Assembly: GCA_900551665.1 (NCBI GenBank)
Contig: URWW01000013.1
Coordinates: 1 to 44,833, forward strand
DNA: 44,833 nt
Origin: an uncultured Collinsella sp.
GTDB lineage: Bacteria > Actinomycetota > Coriobacteriia > Coriobacteriales > Coriobacteriaceae
Direction of reading: 5' to 3'
This document shows positions 7,458-15,097 of the stretch, one piece after another. The first letter of the stretch is position 1; the number at the start of each line of letters is the position of its first letter. The notes beneath the pieces are model-generated. The model saw only the letters and a program-made list of their open reading frames with translations. It did not search any database and was not told where the DNA came from. A program made the position numbers and the translations under genes.

Positions 7458-7483
7458 AAAGGAGCGAGTCTCCCCGCTCCTTT
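7458..7483. terminator. Bidirectional terminator between the 84-residue gene and nhaA
   Basis: The arms AAAGGAGCG (7458-7466) and CGCTCCTTT (7475-7483) flank an 8-base loop. On the minus strand the stem is followed by a run of six T (TTTTTTATG), giving nhaA a classical intrinsic terminator. On the plus strand only TTTCAT follows. Confidence 0.85.
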
Positions 7484-7491
7484 CATGTGAC

Positions 7492-8871
7492 TTATTCGGA
7501 CTCTGACGCCAGTTCGGGCGCTGGATCCGCCTTCTTTTTGCACACCGCGCTCATGAACGCCATGCCAAGGACGGCCGCACTCACCGATCCAACCAGAATG
7601 GCGGCTTTCGCAGCCAGGACCTCGTACGGCTCAGCCGGGAAGGCCAGGCCGGCGATAAGGATGGACATCGTGAATCCAATACCGCCCAGAATGCCCACGC
7701 CCAGGATGTGAGCACCCGTCACGTTCTTGGGCATCTCGGCGATGCCGCTGCGCACCAACAGGAACGTCACGCCCACGATGCCCAGGGGCTTGCCCAGCAG
7801 CATGCCGAAGTACGTGCCCATGGCGACCGGGTCGAGCGCCAGCTGCAGCAGGTCGACGCCGACGAGACGCACCTGCGCGTTCACGAAGGCGAAGATGGGC
7901 AGGATGATGAAGTTCACGGGCGTGTGGATAGCGCGCTCGAGACGGACCAGGGGCGGCGACACGCGATGCATCACGCGCTCGGCGCCGAACGTCGCGGTGG
8001 TGAAGTCGTGCTGATCGAGGATGTGGGCCTCGTCGTCGTAGCTCTCCACCATGTCGGGCATGTACCCGCGCAGCCAATCGGTGAGGTTGTTCAGTCGGAT
8101 GCCGGAGCGGGCGGGAATCGCGAACGCCAGGATGACGCCGGCGAGCGTGGCGTGCACACCGGACTGGAACAGGCAGAACCACAGCACCAGGCCACCGAAG
8201 ATGTACGGCGACAGATGGAAATGCTGCGTCTTGTTGAGCCAGAACAAAATCGCAGTCACCGCGGCGGCGCACCCAAGCCAGAACAAGTTGGGGGCATGAC
8301 CGTAGAAAATGGCGATGGCCGCGATGGAGATCAGGTCGTCGGCGATGGCAAGCGTGGAGAAGAACACGCGCACGCCGGCGGGGACGCGATCCCCCAGCAG
8401 GGAGAGGACGCCGAGCGCGAACGCGATATCGGTCGCCATGGGGATGGCCCAACCGTGCATCGCGCCGCCCTTGTTGAACAGTGCGTAGATGATGGCGGGC
8501 ATAACCACGCCGCCCACCGCGGCGAGCATGGGGAGCAGGGCCTGACGCGGACGACGCAACTCGCCGACGGTCATCTCGTACTTGAGCTCGATGCCCACAA
8601 GTAGGAAGAAGATCGCCATGAGGAAGTCGTTGACGAAGACCTCGACCGAAATCGCCACGGTGAACTCACCGATGCCCACGTGGATCGGCTCCATCAAGAA
8701 ATGATGGATCGCCTCATAGGCATCCGTGTTCGCGCAGATCACGGCGGCGATGGCGGCAAGCACCATCACGGCGGCGGCAACGGTGCCGTTCTCAAAAATG
8801 CGCTCCCACGTGTCGTGGCGCTCGATGCGCTTCCTCTGCTTCTCGGTAAACAGCTGCTCGCGTGCGTCCAT
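7492..8871 (-). CDS. nhaA: Na+/H+ antiporter NhaA
   Basis: This is a 459-residue inner-membrane antiporter that exports Na+ (or Li+) for H+. All landmark segments of the family are present. These are MATDIAFALGVLSLLG (helix IV Asp), IADDLISIAAIAIFY (the paired aspartates of helix V), LLGKPLGIVG (helix X Lys) and ILGGIGFTMSILIAGLAF (helix XI). The N terminus (MDAREQLFTEKQRKRIERHD) is a longer charged cytoplasmic tail than in E. coli. ATG 8871 is chosen because AAGGAG lies 5-6 bases upstream; upstream in-frame codons lack a ribosome site. It is transcribed alone and ends at the terminator near 7470. Confidence 0.95.
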   Translation of the reverse strand: MDAREQLFTEKQRKRIERHDTWERIFENGTVAAAVMVLAAIAAVICANTDAYEAIHHFLMEPIHVGIGEFTVAISVEVFVNDFLMAIFFLLVGIELKYEMTVGELRRPRQALLPMLAAVGGVVMPAIIYALFNKGGAMHGWAIPMATDIAFALGVLSLLGDRVPAGVRVFFSTLAIADDLISIAAIAIFYGHAPNLFWLGCAAAVTAILFWLNKTQHFHLSPYIFGGLVLWFCLFQSGVHATLAGVILAFAIPARSGIRLNNLTDWLRGYMPDMVESYDDEAHILDQHDFTTATFGAERVMHRVSPPLVRLERAIHTPVNFIILPIFAFVNAQVRLVGVDLLQLALDPVAMGTYFGMLLGKPLGIVGVTFLLVRSGIAEMPKNVTGAHILGVGILGGIGFTMSILIAGLAFPAEPYEVLAAKAAILVGSVSAAVLGMAFMSAVCKKKADPAPELASESE

Positions 8872-8949
8872 GGCGCTCCTTGTCTCTTCACTACGCGCAT
8901 GCCAAGGCGCGCCCCTCGCGAGACGGCCCCATGCACGCATGGGTACGAA

Positions 8950-8988
8950 AAAAGCGGCCGCACCACATGCGTGATACGAACCGCTTTT
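8950..8988 (-). terminator. Probable terminator of the pyrophosphatase gene
   Basis: On the minus strand AAAAGCGG pairs with CCGCTTTT across a 23-base loop. The 3' arm runs on to six T. The loop contains a weaker CAC/GTG stem. It lies about 120 bases beyond the ppaC stop. A second small palindrome (CCCATG-CACG-CATGGG) sits next to it at 8928-8943. Confidence 0.45.
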
Positions 8989-9110
8989 CTATCAAACACG
9001 TATGGTCCTATGGTACCCAACGGTTACGTGCGCCTAAAACGAGCGGAGGATCGGCTACAGACCGAATCCAGAACTCGGCGACAAATGTAAGCGTTTTGTT
9101 TACCGAGCCG

Positions 9111-10052
9111 TTAGTTGGCGGCCAGGATGGGTGCGGCGACCTGCTTCTTGCGGGAGAGCACGCCGGGCATCCACACGCCCTCGGCCACATCCTCGATCTC
9201 GAGGCCCTTCTGCGCGGTCGCGGTATCGCCCTCGAGCAGGACCTGGGAGCCCTCCTCCATGATGTCGGTGATGCACAGCACGATGCCATCGGCGGCCTTC
9301 TCGGCCTGATAGGCGCGCATAGCCTCGCGAATCTCGCCGATCATGCCGAGCGCGCGGGACTTATCGACCGTCTCGTACTGGCCGATGAGGAGCTTGGTGC
9401 CGGCAACCTCGAACATCTTGATGTCGTTGCCGACCATCTGCTCGGCGGTGAAGGAACCGGACGGACGAGTGAGGAAGACTTCCATGCCGAACTTGACCGG
9501 ATCGACGCCGAGCTGCTCGCCGAGCTTGGCGGCGATGGCCGCGTCCACAGCGGTGGCGGTGGGGCTCTTAAGCATGAGGGTGTCGGTCATCATGGCCGAG
9601 AGCAGCAGCTTGGCCTGGGTGTCCGTGGGCTCGACGCCCATGACCTCGAAGAGCTTGGCCACGATGGAGCAGGAAGAGCCCCAGGGCAGCGCCACGATGT
9701 GCAGCGGGGCGGCGGTGGTGAAGTCGCCGAAGCGATGGTGGTCGACCACGCCGAAGATGGTGGCGTTCTCGAGGCCGGCGACGGACTGGCCGGGCTCGTT
9801 GTGATCGGTGAGGATGACGAGCTGCGGCTCGGCGCCCTCCTCGGCGGGCTCGATGGCGTCGATCAGCGTCGGAGCGGGCACGCCGGCGTCCTCGAGGAGC
9901 TTGGCGGACTCGGCGGGCAGCGGGCCCAAGCAGCAGGCGGTATAGGTGTTGCCCTGGTACTCGAGCTGGTTGAGCAGCTGGGACAGGACGACGGTGGACA
10001 TGATGGCGTCGTTGTCGGGGTTCTGGTGACCGAACACGAGGACGTTGGCCAT
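9111..10052 (-). CDS. ppaC: Manganese-dependent inorganic pyrophosphatase (family II)
   Basis: This 313-residue cytosolic DHH-family enzyme hydrolyses pyrophosphate to two phosphates. The metal ligands are visible in order: GHQNPDNDA (about residues 8-16), a central TDHNE, and VVDHHRFGDF, the DHH motif that names the family. The C-terminal substrate signature LSRKKQVAAP is intact. Length matches the 305-315 residues usual for family II. ATG 10052 follows GGGAGGAACCCC. A TACAAT -10 box (10095-10090) gives a leader of about 30 bases. It is divergent from the PHP phosphatase gene. Confidence 0.95.
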   Translation of the reverse strand: MANVLVFGHQNPDNDAIMSTVVLSQLLNQLEYQGNTYTACCLGPLPAESAKLLEDAGVPAPTLIDAIEPAEEGAEPQLVILTDHNEPGQSVAGLENATIFGVVDHHRFGDFTTAAPLHIVALPWGSSCSIVAKLFEVMGVEPTDTQAKLLLSAMMTDTLMLKSPTATAVDAAIAAKLGEQLGVDPVKFGMEVFLTRPSGSFTAEQMVGNDIKMFEVAGTKLLIGQYETVDKSRALGMIGEIREAMRAYQAEKAADGIVLCITDIMEEGSQVLLEGDTATAQKGLEIEDVAEGVWMPGVLSRKKQVAAPILAAN

Positions 10053-10089
10053 GGGGTTCCTCCCTTGTTGCGAATACATAGATGCTTTT

Positions 10090-10095
10090 ATTGTA
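10090..10095 (-). promoter_or_regulatory. -10 box of ppaC
   Basis: On the minus strand TACAAT matches the consensus at five of six positions, about 38 bases before the ppaC start codon. The -35 region is not recognisable. Confidence 0.4.
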
Positions 10096-10108
10096 ACGCC
10101 GCAAGAGG

Positions 10109-10136
10109 TTGGACGGCGCGATGGTCGCGGTATCAT
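10109..10136 (+). promoter_or_regulatory. Candidate promoter of the PHP phosphatase gene
   Basis: TTGGAC (10109-10114) and TATCAT (10131-10136) are 16 bases apart. Initiation near 10143 would give an unusually long leader of about 165 bases, holding the inverted repeat at 10220-10287. Confidence 0.35.
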
Positions 10137-10219
10137 GCGTTCGGAATACAAACGCCCCGCCCCGATACGGGTGCCGCCCCGGGCGCTCGGGCGCGCCTGC
10201 GAAGGGCGTGTCTGAGCGC

Positions 10220-10287
10220 AAGTCCGCATCACGAGCGGCGAGAATCGGCCAAATCGGTCGAAAAGATGCCGCCCGTGATGCGGACTT
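10220..10287 (+). repeat. Long inverted repeat in the leader of the PHP phosphatase gene
   Basis: AAGTCCGCATCACG (10220-10233) is exactly complementary to 10274-10287. After one mismatch GCGGC (10235-10239) pairs with GCCGC (10268-10272). The 28-base loop holds a partial second stem. The structure ends about 13 bases before the GGAG ribosome site of the gene at 10310, so folding could affect translation. No T-run follows, and no T-box or known riboswitch core is recognisable. Confidence 0.7.
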
Positions 10288-10309
10288 CACCCTGACGATT
10301 GGAGACCCC

Positions 10310-11158
10310 ATGCTCGCCGACTACCACGTGCACTCCGAATTCTCCGACGACTCCGTCTTTCCCGTAAAGGACGTCTGCGCCCTCGCCATCGAGCGCGGTA
10401 TCGACGAGATCTGCTTCACCGACCATGTGGACTTCGAAGTCCGTCCCGATTGGGACGAATACCGTGCGGACCCCAGCTGTGCGCCCATCATCCAGGGGCA
10501 GCCGTCCATCAACGTGGATTACGAGCGCTATTTCCCCGCGATCGACGAGGTGCGCGATCGCTGTGCGGGCGACCTCGTCGTGAAGACGGGCATGGAGTTC
10601 GGCGTGCAGGAGCACACGATTGGACGCTTTGACGAACTGTTCGAGCGCTTTGCGGGCGAATGGGACTTCATCATCCTGTCCATCCACCAGGTGGGCAACC
10701 AGGAGTTCTGGAACGGCACGTTCCAGCAGGGCCGCACGCAAGACGAGTACAACATGGGCTATTACGAGGAGATGCTGCGCGTGGCGCAGCGCTTCGACCA
10801 TTGGTCGGTCCTCGGGCACCTCGACCTCATCAAGCGTTACGACCAGGCCGGCCCCTGGCCGGACGCAAACGCGCGCGACATCGTGGCCGAAATCTTGGAG
10901 GATGCCATCCGCCGCGGCAAGGGCATCGAGCTCAACACGTCGTCCATCCGCTATGGACTCGCCGACCTCACCCCGAGCACCGAGTTGCTCCGCCTGTACC
11001 GCGACCTGGGCGGGCGCATCCTCACGATCGGCAGCGACTCGCACAAGCCCGAGCACCTCGGCGCGCACATCCCCATGATGCGCGAGCGCCTGAAGGATAT
11101 CGGGTTCACCGAGTTCTGCACCTTCCAGGACATGGAGCCCATGTTCCACAAGCTGTAG
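10310..11158 (+). CDS. hisJ: Histidinol-phosphatase, PHP family (HisJ/HisK type)
   Basis: This is a 282-residue metal-dependent phosphoesterase of the PHP fold, predicted to hydrolyse L-histidinol phosphate in histidine biosynthesis. Metal-binding motifs appear in order: DYHVHSEFSDDS near the N terminus, FTDHVDF (about 37-43), KTGMEFGV, a central SIHQV, GHLDLIKRYD and the closing GSDSHKPEHLG. Length fits the family (about 270-290). ATG 10310 follows TTGGAGACCCC. No other his gene is in the window, so the substrate rests on family resemblance; other PHP phosphatases cannot be excluded. The next gene starts 52 bases downstream on the same strand. Confidence 0.85.
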   Translation: MLADYHVHSEFSDDSVFPVKDVCALAIERGIDEICFTDHVDFEVRPDWDEYRADPSCAPIIQGQPSINVDYERYFPAIDEVRDRCAGDLVVKTGMEFGVQEHTIGRFDELFERFAGEWDFIILSIHQVGNQEFWNGTFQQGRTQDEYNMGYYEEMLRVAQRFDHWSVLGHLDLIKRYDQAGPWPDANARDIVAEILEDAIRRGKGIELNTSSIRYGLADLTPSTELLRLYRDLGGRILTIGSDSHKPEHLGAHIPMMRERLKDIGFTEFCTFQDMEPMFHKL

Positions 11159-11210
11159 GCAGGCGATGCGCCACCCTGCCGCTCCTGTCCGACCGTGCTT
11201 CGGAGCTCTC

Positions 11211-12392
11211 ATGGCATCCCTTTTGCTTCCCGTCATCTACCTCACATTCATCTCGCTCGGCCTCCCAGACTCGCTACTGGGCACCGCATGGCCCGTCATG
11301 CACGTCGACCTTGGCGCGCCCGTGGCAGCGCAGAGTCTCATCTCGATCATCATCTCCTGCTGCACGATCGTTTCCTCGCTACTCACCGCACGCCTCGTGC
11401 GCCGTTTGGGCACCGGGCGCCTCACCGCGCTCTCCGTGGCACTCACCGCAGCTGCCATCCTGGGCTTCTCAACCACGAACGCCCTTTGGCAACTCTGCCT
11501 CATTGCGGTCCCATACGGCCTGGGAGCTGGCGCCATCGATGCGGCACTCAACAACTACGTCGCACTCAACTACGGTGCACGCCACATGAGCTGGCTGCAC
11601 TGCTGCTGGGGTATCGGAGCGAGCGTCGGCCCACTCGTGATGGGTTGGGCACTCGGCGAGCGCATGGGTTGGCCTGGCGGCTACCTCGCCATCGGCGCGG
11701 TGCAAGTCGCCATCACCGTGGTGCTGCTGCTCTCGATTCCTCTGTGGAAGCGGGCGGACAGCGCTGACTCCGCGGGCGAGGGCGAAGGCGAAGGTCGGGC
11801 CGAGGATGAGAGCGAAGGCGGCACCCCCACAAATCGAGAGTTGCTCAATCTCCCGGGCGCGCGGGCGGCAATCGGTTCCTTTGGCACGTATTGCGCACTC
11901 GAAGGGTCCATCGGGCTTTGGATCGCCAGCTACCTCACCATGGCGCGCGGAATCGACGCCTCCACCGCAGCATCGATCGTGGCCCAGTTCTATCTCGGCA
12001 TCACACTCGGGCGCCTCATCTCGGGCTTTATCGCCCATTGGCTGACAAGTGAGAACCAGATCCGCCTCGGCCAGGCACTCGTTGCCGCCGGGTTGACCGG
12101 TCTCATCATGTTCGACGGTCCCCTCGCGGCCGGCGCCTGCGTCCTTGTTGCCGGGTTCGGATGCGCGCCCATTTACCCCAGCATCGTGGCTCTCACGCCC
12201 AGACGCTTCGGCCAGCGCGCCTCCCAGGGACTGGTCAGCCTGCAGATGGCCTGCGCATACGCCGGATCCATGCTCGTCCCGCCGATCTTTGGCCTGGTCG
12301 CAGGCGCGGGCGGATCGCCGCTCATTCCGTTCATGGCGGTCGCGCTCCTGGCGACAAACGTTTTTCTCGCCGAACGCGCCGCGAGACGCTGA
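11211..12392 (+). CDS. MFS transporter
   Basis: This is a 393-residue integral membrane permease of the major facilitator superfamily with about 12 predicted helices. The first helix begins at the chosen start (MASLLLPVIYLTFISLGLPDSLLG). The loop after helix 2 has ARLVRRLGTGRL, the family's charged motif A. A long hydrophilic central loop rich in Gly and Glu (about residues 178-205) divides the two halves. I prefer ATG 11211, with GGAG 6 bases upstream, to the ATG at 11166, which would add a non-hydrophobic tail without a good ribosome site. Substrate unknown; the overall look is that of the fucose-permease-like branch. Its stop overlaps the first unit of the 17-bp repeat array. Confidence 0.85.
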   Translation: MASLLLPVIYLTFISLGLPDSLLGTAWPVMHVDLGAPVAAQSLISIIISCCTIVSSLLTARLVRRLGTGRLTALSVALTAAAILGFSTTNALWQLCLIAVPYGLGAGAIDAALNNYVALNYGARHMSWLHCCWGIGASVGPLVMGWALGERMGWPGGYLAIGAVQVAITVVLLLSIPLWKRADSADSAGEGEGEGRAEDESEGGTPTNRELLNLPGARAAIGSFGTYCALEGSIGLWIASYLTMARGIDASTAASIVAQFYLGITLGRLISGFIAHWLTSENQIRLGQALVAAGLTGLIMFDGPLAAGACVLVAGFGCAPIYPSIVALTPRRFGQRASQGLVSLQMACAYAGSMLVPPIFGLVAGAGGSPLIPFMAVALLATNVFLAERAARR

Positions 12393-12475
12393 GAACTGTG
12401 CGCGGTCGGAGGCTGCGCGCGGTCGGAGGTCGCGCGCGCCTGGAGGCTGTGCACGATTGGAGCTTATGAACGATT
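12391..12475. repeat. Five degenerate 17-bp tandem units
   Basis: Five consecutive 17-base units run from 12391, 12408, 12425, 12442 and 12459. The last, GGAGCTTATGAACGATT, is the best preserved. The one before, GGAGGCTGTGCACGATT, is intermediate, and earlier ones drift to GGAGG-(GC)n-GGTC. The same unit is found at 18129-18162 and in palindromic form at 12533 and 18220. The array begins at the stop codon of the MFS gene. Confidence 0.75.
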
Positions 12476-12532
12476 CGCCGCACGTCGATTTTTGAGAGCA
12501 ATTAAAACTGCAGCTCAGGGCATGTGCAAAAA

Positions 12533-12565
12533 TGGAGCTTATGAATGAATCATTCATAAGCTCCA
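12533..12565 (-). terminator. 33-base perfect palindrome, possible terminator of the ROK gene
   Basis: The 16-base arms TGGAGCTTATGAATGA and complement surround one central base. It is made of two facing copies of the 17-bp unit. On the minus strand the stem is followed by TTTTTG, so it could end transcription of the kinase gene 74 bases upstream. A further single unit on the minus strand lies at 12579-12595 (GGAGGTTATGAACGGTT). Confidence 0.65.
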
Positions 12566-12638
12566 AACGTGACAAGAAAACCGTTCATAACCTCCAGCTG
12601 CTCGCAACTGCGATGGCAACGCGACTGCAGCTGAAAGC

Positions 12639-13601
12639 CTACACCTCGCGGGCAGCAGCTCGCAGGGCCACGTATGCTGCGCCGAAGATGCCCGCATCAT
12701 TGCCGAGCTCCGCGACCTCGATGGAGGTTCCACGGCTCACCCTGAAGGCGCGGGCGGCGTACTTCTCGCGCAGGGAATCCAGGAACATGTCGGCCGAAGC
12801 GGACGCGCCGCCGCCGAGCACGTAAACCTCGGGGTCTACAACGGCGGAAATGATCTGCAAACCGAGCGAGAGATAGTCCATGGTGTCATCGATCGCGGCG
12901 AGCGCCGCCTCGTCGCCCGCACGAGCCGCGTCGAACACTGAGCGCGAATCGCTCGGACCCACCAGCTCGACAGGCTCGACGCCGCGCTCCCCGCACACGC
13001 GCAGGTAGTTGTTAACCACGCCGGAAGCCGAGGCGTACTGCTCCAGACATCCACGCAGACCGCATCCACACGCACGCTCCTCGCCCGGGTTCACGCAGAT
13101 GTGCCCGATCTCGCCACCGGCACCGAATGCGCCGTCGATGACGTCGCCGTTCACCACCACGCCGCCGCCGAGGCCCGTGCCGATCGTCACCATGACCATG
13201 CTGCGATGCCCCTGCGCGCTGCCGCGCCAGACCTCGCCCATCGCCGCCGCATTCGCATCGTTCACATAGCGAACCAGCGCATGAGGGCAGCGCGCCTCGA
13301 GCGCCTCTTTGAGTGCCGCGGCGTCGATCTCGATGTTGGCCGCCATGGTGATCACACCGCTTGCGGGCACCGGACAAGGCACCGCCAAACCGATGCCGCG
13401 CACGAACAACATGGGCTGCTGCACCGCGCCCATGAGTTGCTCGATACCCCCGACAACGGCCGCGTACCCCTCTTCGCATGCCAACGAGGGCGTGGGGACA
13501 CTCGTCTTGCCGAGCAAATCCCCGGCCTCATCGAACAAGCCGAGCTTGACCGAGGTCCCGCCCACGTCGATGCCGATGTAATGCTGCTTGCCCTCCGCCA
13601 T
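12639..13601 (-). CDS. ROK-family sugar kinase (glucokinase-like)
   Basis: This is a 320-residue cytosolic kinase predicted to phosphorylate glucose or a related hexose with ATP. The phosphate-binding loop YIGIDVGGTSVKLGLFD is at the N terminus. NDANAAAMGEVWRG carries the catalytic Asp, TIGTGLGGGVVVNG is the second nucleotide motif, and GEIGHICVNPGE followed by CGCGLRGCLEQYAS is the ROK zinc site. All expected Cys and His are present. There is no N-terminal helix-turn-helix, so it is a kinase, not a ROK repressor. ATG 13601 follows AAAGGAG. A TATAGT -10 box lies at 13666-13661. It is codirectional with brnQ but 115 bases away. Confidence 0.92.
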   Translation of the reverse strand: MAEGKQHYIGIDVGGTSVKLGLFDEAGDLLGKTSVPTPSLACEEGYAAVVGGIEQLMGAVQQPMLFVRGIGLAVPCPVPASGVITMAANIEIDAAALKEALEARCPHALVRYVNDANAAAMGEVWRGSAQGHRSMVMVTIGTGLGGGVVVNGDVIDGAFGAGGEIGHICVNPGEERACGCGLRGCLEQYASASGVVNNYLRVCGERGVEPVELVGPSDSRSVFDAARAGDEAALAAIDDTMDYLSLGLQIISAVVDPEVYVLGGGASASADMFLDSLREKYAARAFRVSRGTSIEVAELGNDAGIFGAAYVALRAAAREV

Positions 13602-13660
13602 GAGGTCTCCTTTCACACCGCCCAAGCCGCGCTGATGCGACTGTATCGTTTCCGCTCTCG

Positions 13661-13666
13661 ACTATA
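13661..13666 (-). promoter_or_regulatory. -10 box of the ROK kinase gene
   Basis: TATAGT on the minus strand lies about 60 bases before the start codon. No clear -35 is seen 16-18 bases upstream. Confidence 0.35.
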
Positions 13667-13716
13667 CCCGGCATCGCGCAACGCGCGCGCCACAACCCGA
13701 TAGACGGTTCCGACGC

Positions 13717-15030
13717 CTATTCGACGGCAAAATGGCGGATGCCCGATACGGCAACGCCGATGACCATGCCCACCAGCGCCGGCACGACCCAATTCATGCC
13801 AAGGTCGGCGAAGGGCATCGCATCGAAGGGCAACCACGCGCCCGCGAAGAACGCATCGCGCAGAGCAGTGGCAACGCTCACCACGCCCGTGAAGCCCACA
13901 ACCCACGGCCACACGCGAGGAACGAGGTCGCACCCTTTGTGCATCATCCCCATGAGCACGATCACGATCGCCACGGGATACAGCGCGTTCAACAACGGGA
14001 TCGAGAACGCCAGAATCGCATCGAGGCCCACATTGGAAACGGCGCAGGAGAACACGGCGAAACCCAAGGCCCACATGCGATAGGGAACGCGCGGAAACGC
14101 CTCGGCGAAATACGTGCCGCAGCAGCTGATGAGGCCAATGCACACGTTCAGACAAGCGAGCAGGAAAATCGCAGCGACAACCACCGTTCCCATGGAGCCG
14201 AAGTGCAAGGTGGCCGAAGCCGTCAGGATCGCGGCGCCGTTAGTCGCATCCGGCATGGCTGGGGCCATATTCAGGCCCACCACGGCCAGGCCGCAGTAGA
14301 TGAGACCCATGAGCAAACCGGCAAACACGCCTGCGCGCGAGACCTCGCGCGTGAGACCCGCATCATCGGTCACGCCGAGCTCGCGGATATTCGTCGCGAT
14401 GATGATGCCGAAGGTGAGCGACGCAAGCAAGTCCATGGTCTGATAGCCCGTCTGGAAACCCGCCATGACCGCATTGCCCTCATACGCGCCGTGCGTCGCA
14501 CGGGCGGCGTCTACGGGATTGAGCAGCGCGGCGCCCACCACAGCCACGATCAGCACGATAAGCGCGGGACCGGTGATGCGCCCCAGCAGCTTGGTGAGCG
14601 CACTGGGGTGCATGGCCAGCAAGTAGGCCACGGCAAAGAACGCCACCGAGAACACGAGGCGCGCCGCTTCGAGCGAGATGCCGGTGGGAAGCAGCGGCTG
14701 CAACATCTCAAAAGAGGTCGACGAGGTGCGCGGGATGGCCAAGCACGGTCCGATCGCGAGGTAGATGGCGGCGACGAACACGCTCGAGAACACCGGGTGC
14801 ACACGCGAGGCGAGGTCGCGAATGGTACCGGCAAGGCCCACGGCGATGATGCCGAGCATGGGCAGGCCGATTCCGGTGATGAGAAAACCGATCATGGCGG
14901 GTACGACGGCGCCGCCCGCCTGCAGGCCGAGAAGGGGCGGGATAATGAGATTGCCCGCCCCGAAGAACATAGAGAACAAGGTGACGCCCACGAACAGGGA
15001 CTGCCGGGACGTGAGTTTTGCGCTCGTCAT
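13717..15030 (-). CDS. brnQ: Branched-chain amino acid carrier BrnQ (LIVCS family)
   Basis: This is a 437-residue membrane protein with about 12 helices that imports Leu, Ile and Val with Na+ or H+. The family opening is plain: FVGVTLFSMFFGAGNLIIPPLLG near residues 12-34. The conserved PRTSSTSFEMLQPLL motif lies around 115-129. GYQTMDLLASLTFG and an IGLISCCGTYFAE segment follow. The final helix ends in SGIRHFAVE. ATG 15030 follows GGAGGGAGGCGCAC; the upstream in-frame start lacks a ribosome site. It is 67 bases behind pcrA on the same strand and may be read from it. No T-box or leucine leader is evident. Confidence 0.93.
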   Translation of the reverse strand: MTSAKLTSRQSLFVGVTLFSMFFGAGNLIIPPLLGLQAGGAVVPAMIGFLITGIGLPMLGIIAVGLAGTIRDLASRVHPVFSSVFVAAIYLAIGPCLAIPRTSSTSFEMLQPLLPTGISLEAARLVFSVAFFAVAYLLAMHPSALTKLLGRITGPALIVLIVAVVGAALLNPVDAARATHGAYEGNAVMAGFQTGYQTMDLLASLTFGIIIATNIRELGVTDDAGLTREVSRAGVFAGLLMGLIYCGLAVVGLNMAPAMPDATNGAAILTASATLHFGSMGTVVVAAIFLLACLNVCIGLISCCGTYFAEAFPRVPYRMWALGFAVFSCAVSNVGLDAILAFSIPLLNALYPVAIVIVLMGMMHKGCDLVPRVWPWVVGFTGVVSVATALRDAFFAGAWLPFDAMPFADLGMNWVVPALVGMVIGVAVSGIRHFAVE

Positions 15031-15097
15031 GTGCGCCTCCCTCCGGATCGTCGTTTCCGTAATGGGAGACACTGTAGCAGAGTGGAGTACCTGTCCG

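Noticed and set aside
10143..10309. T-box leader for the histidinol-phosphatase gene
   Set aside because: No T-box sequence or specifier-loop architecture could be found; only the plain inverted repeat is present.
12391..12595. CRISPR-like array from the 17-bp units
   Set aside because: Units abut with no unique spacers, are too short, and no cas genes are present.
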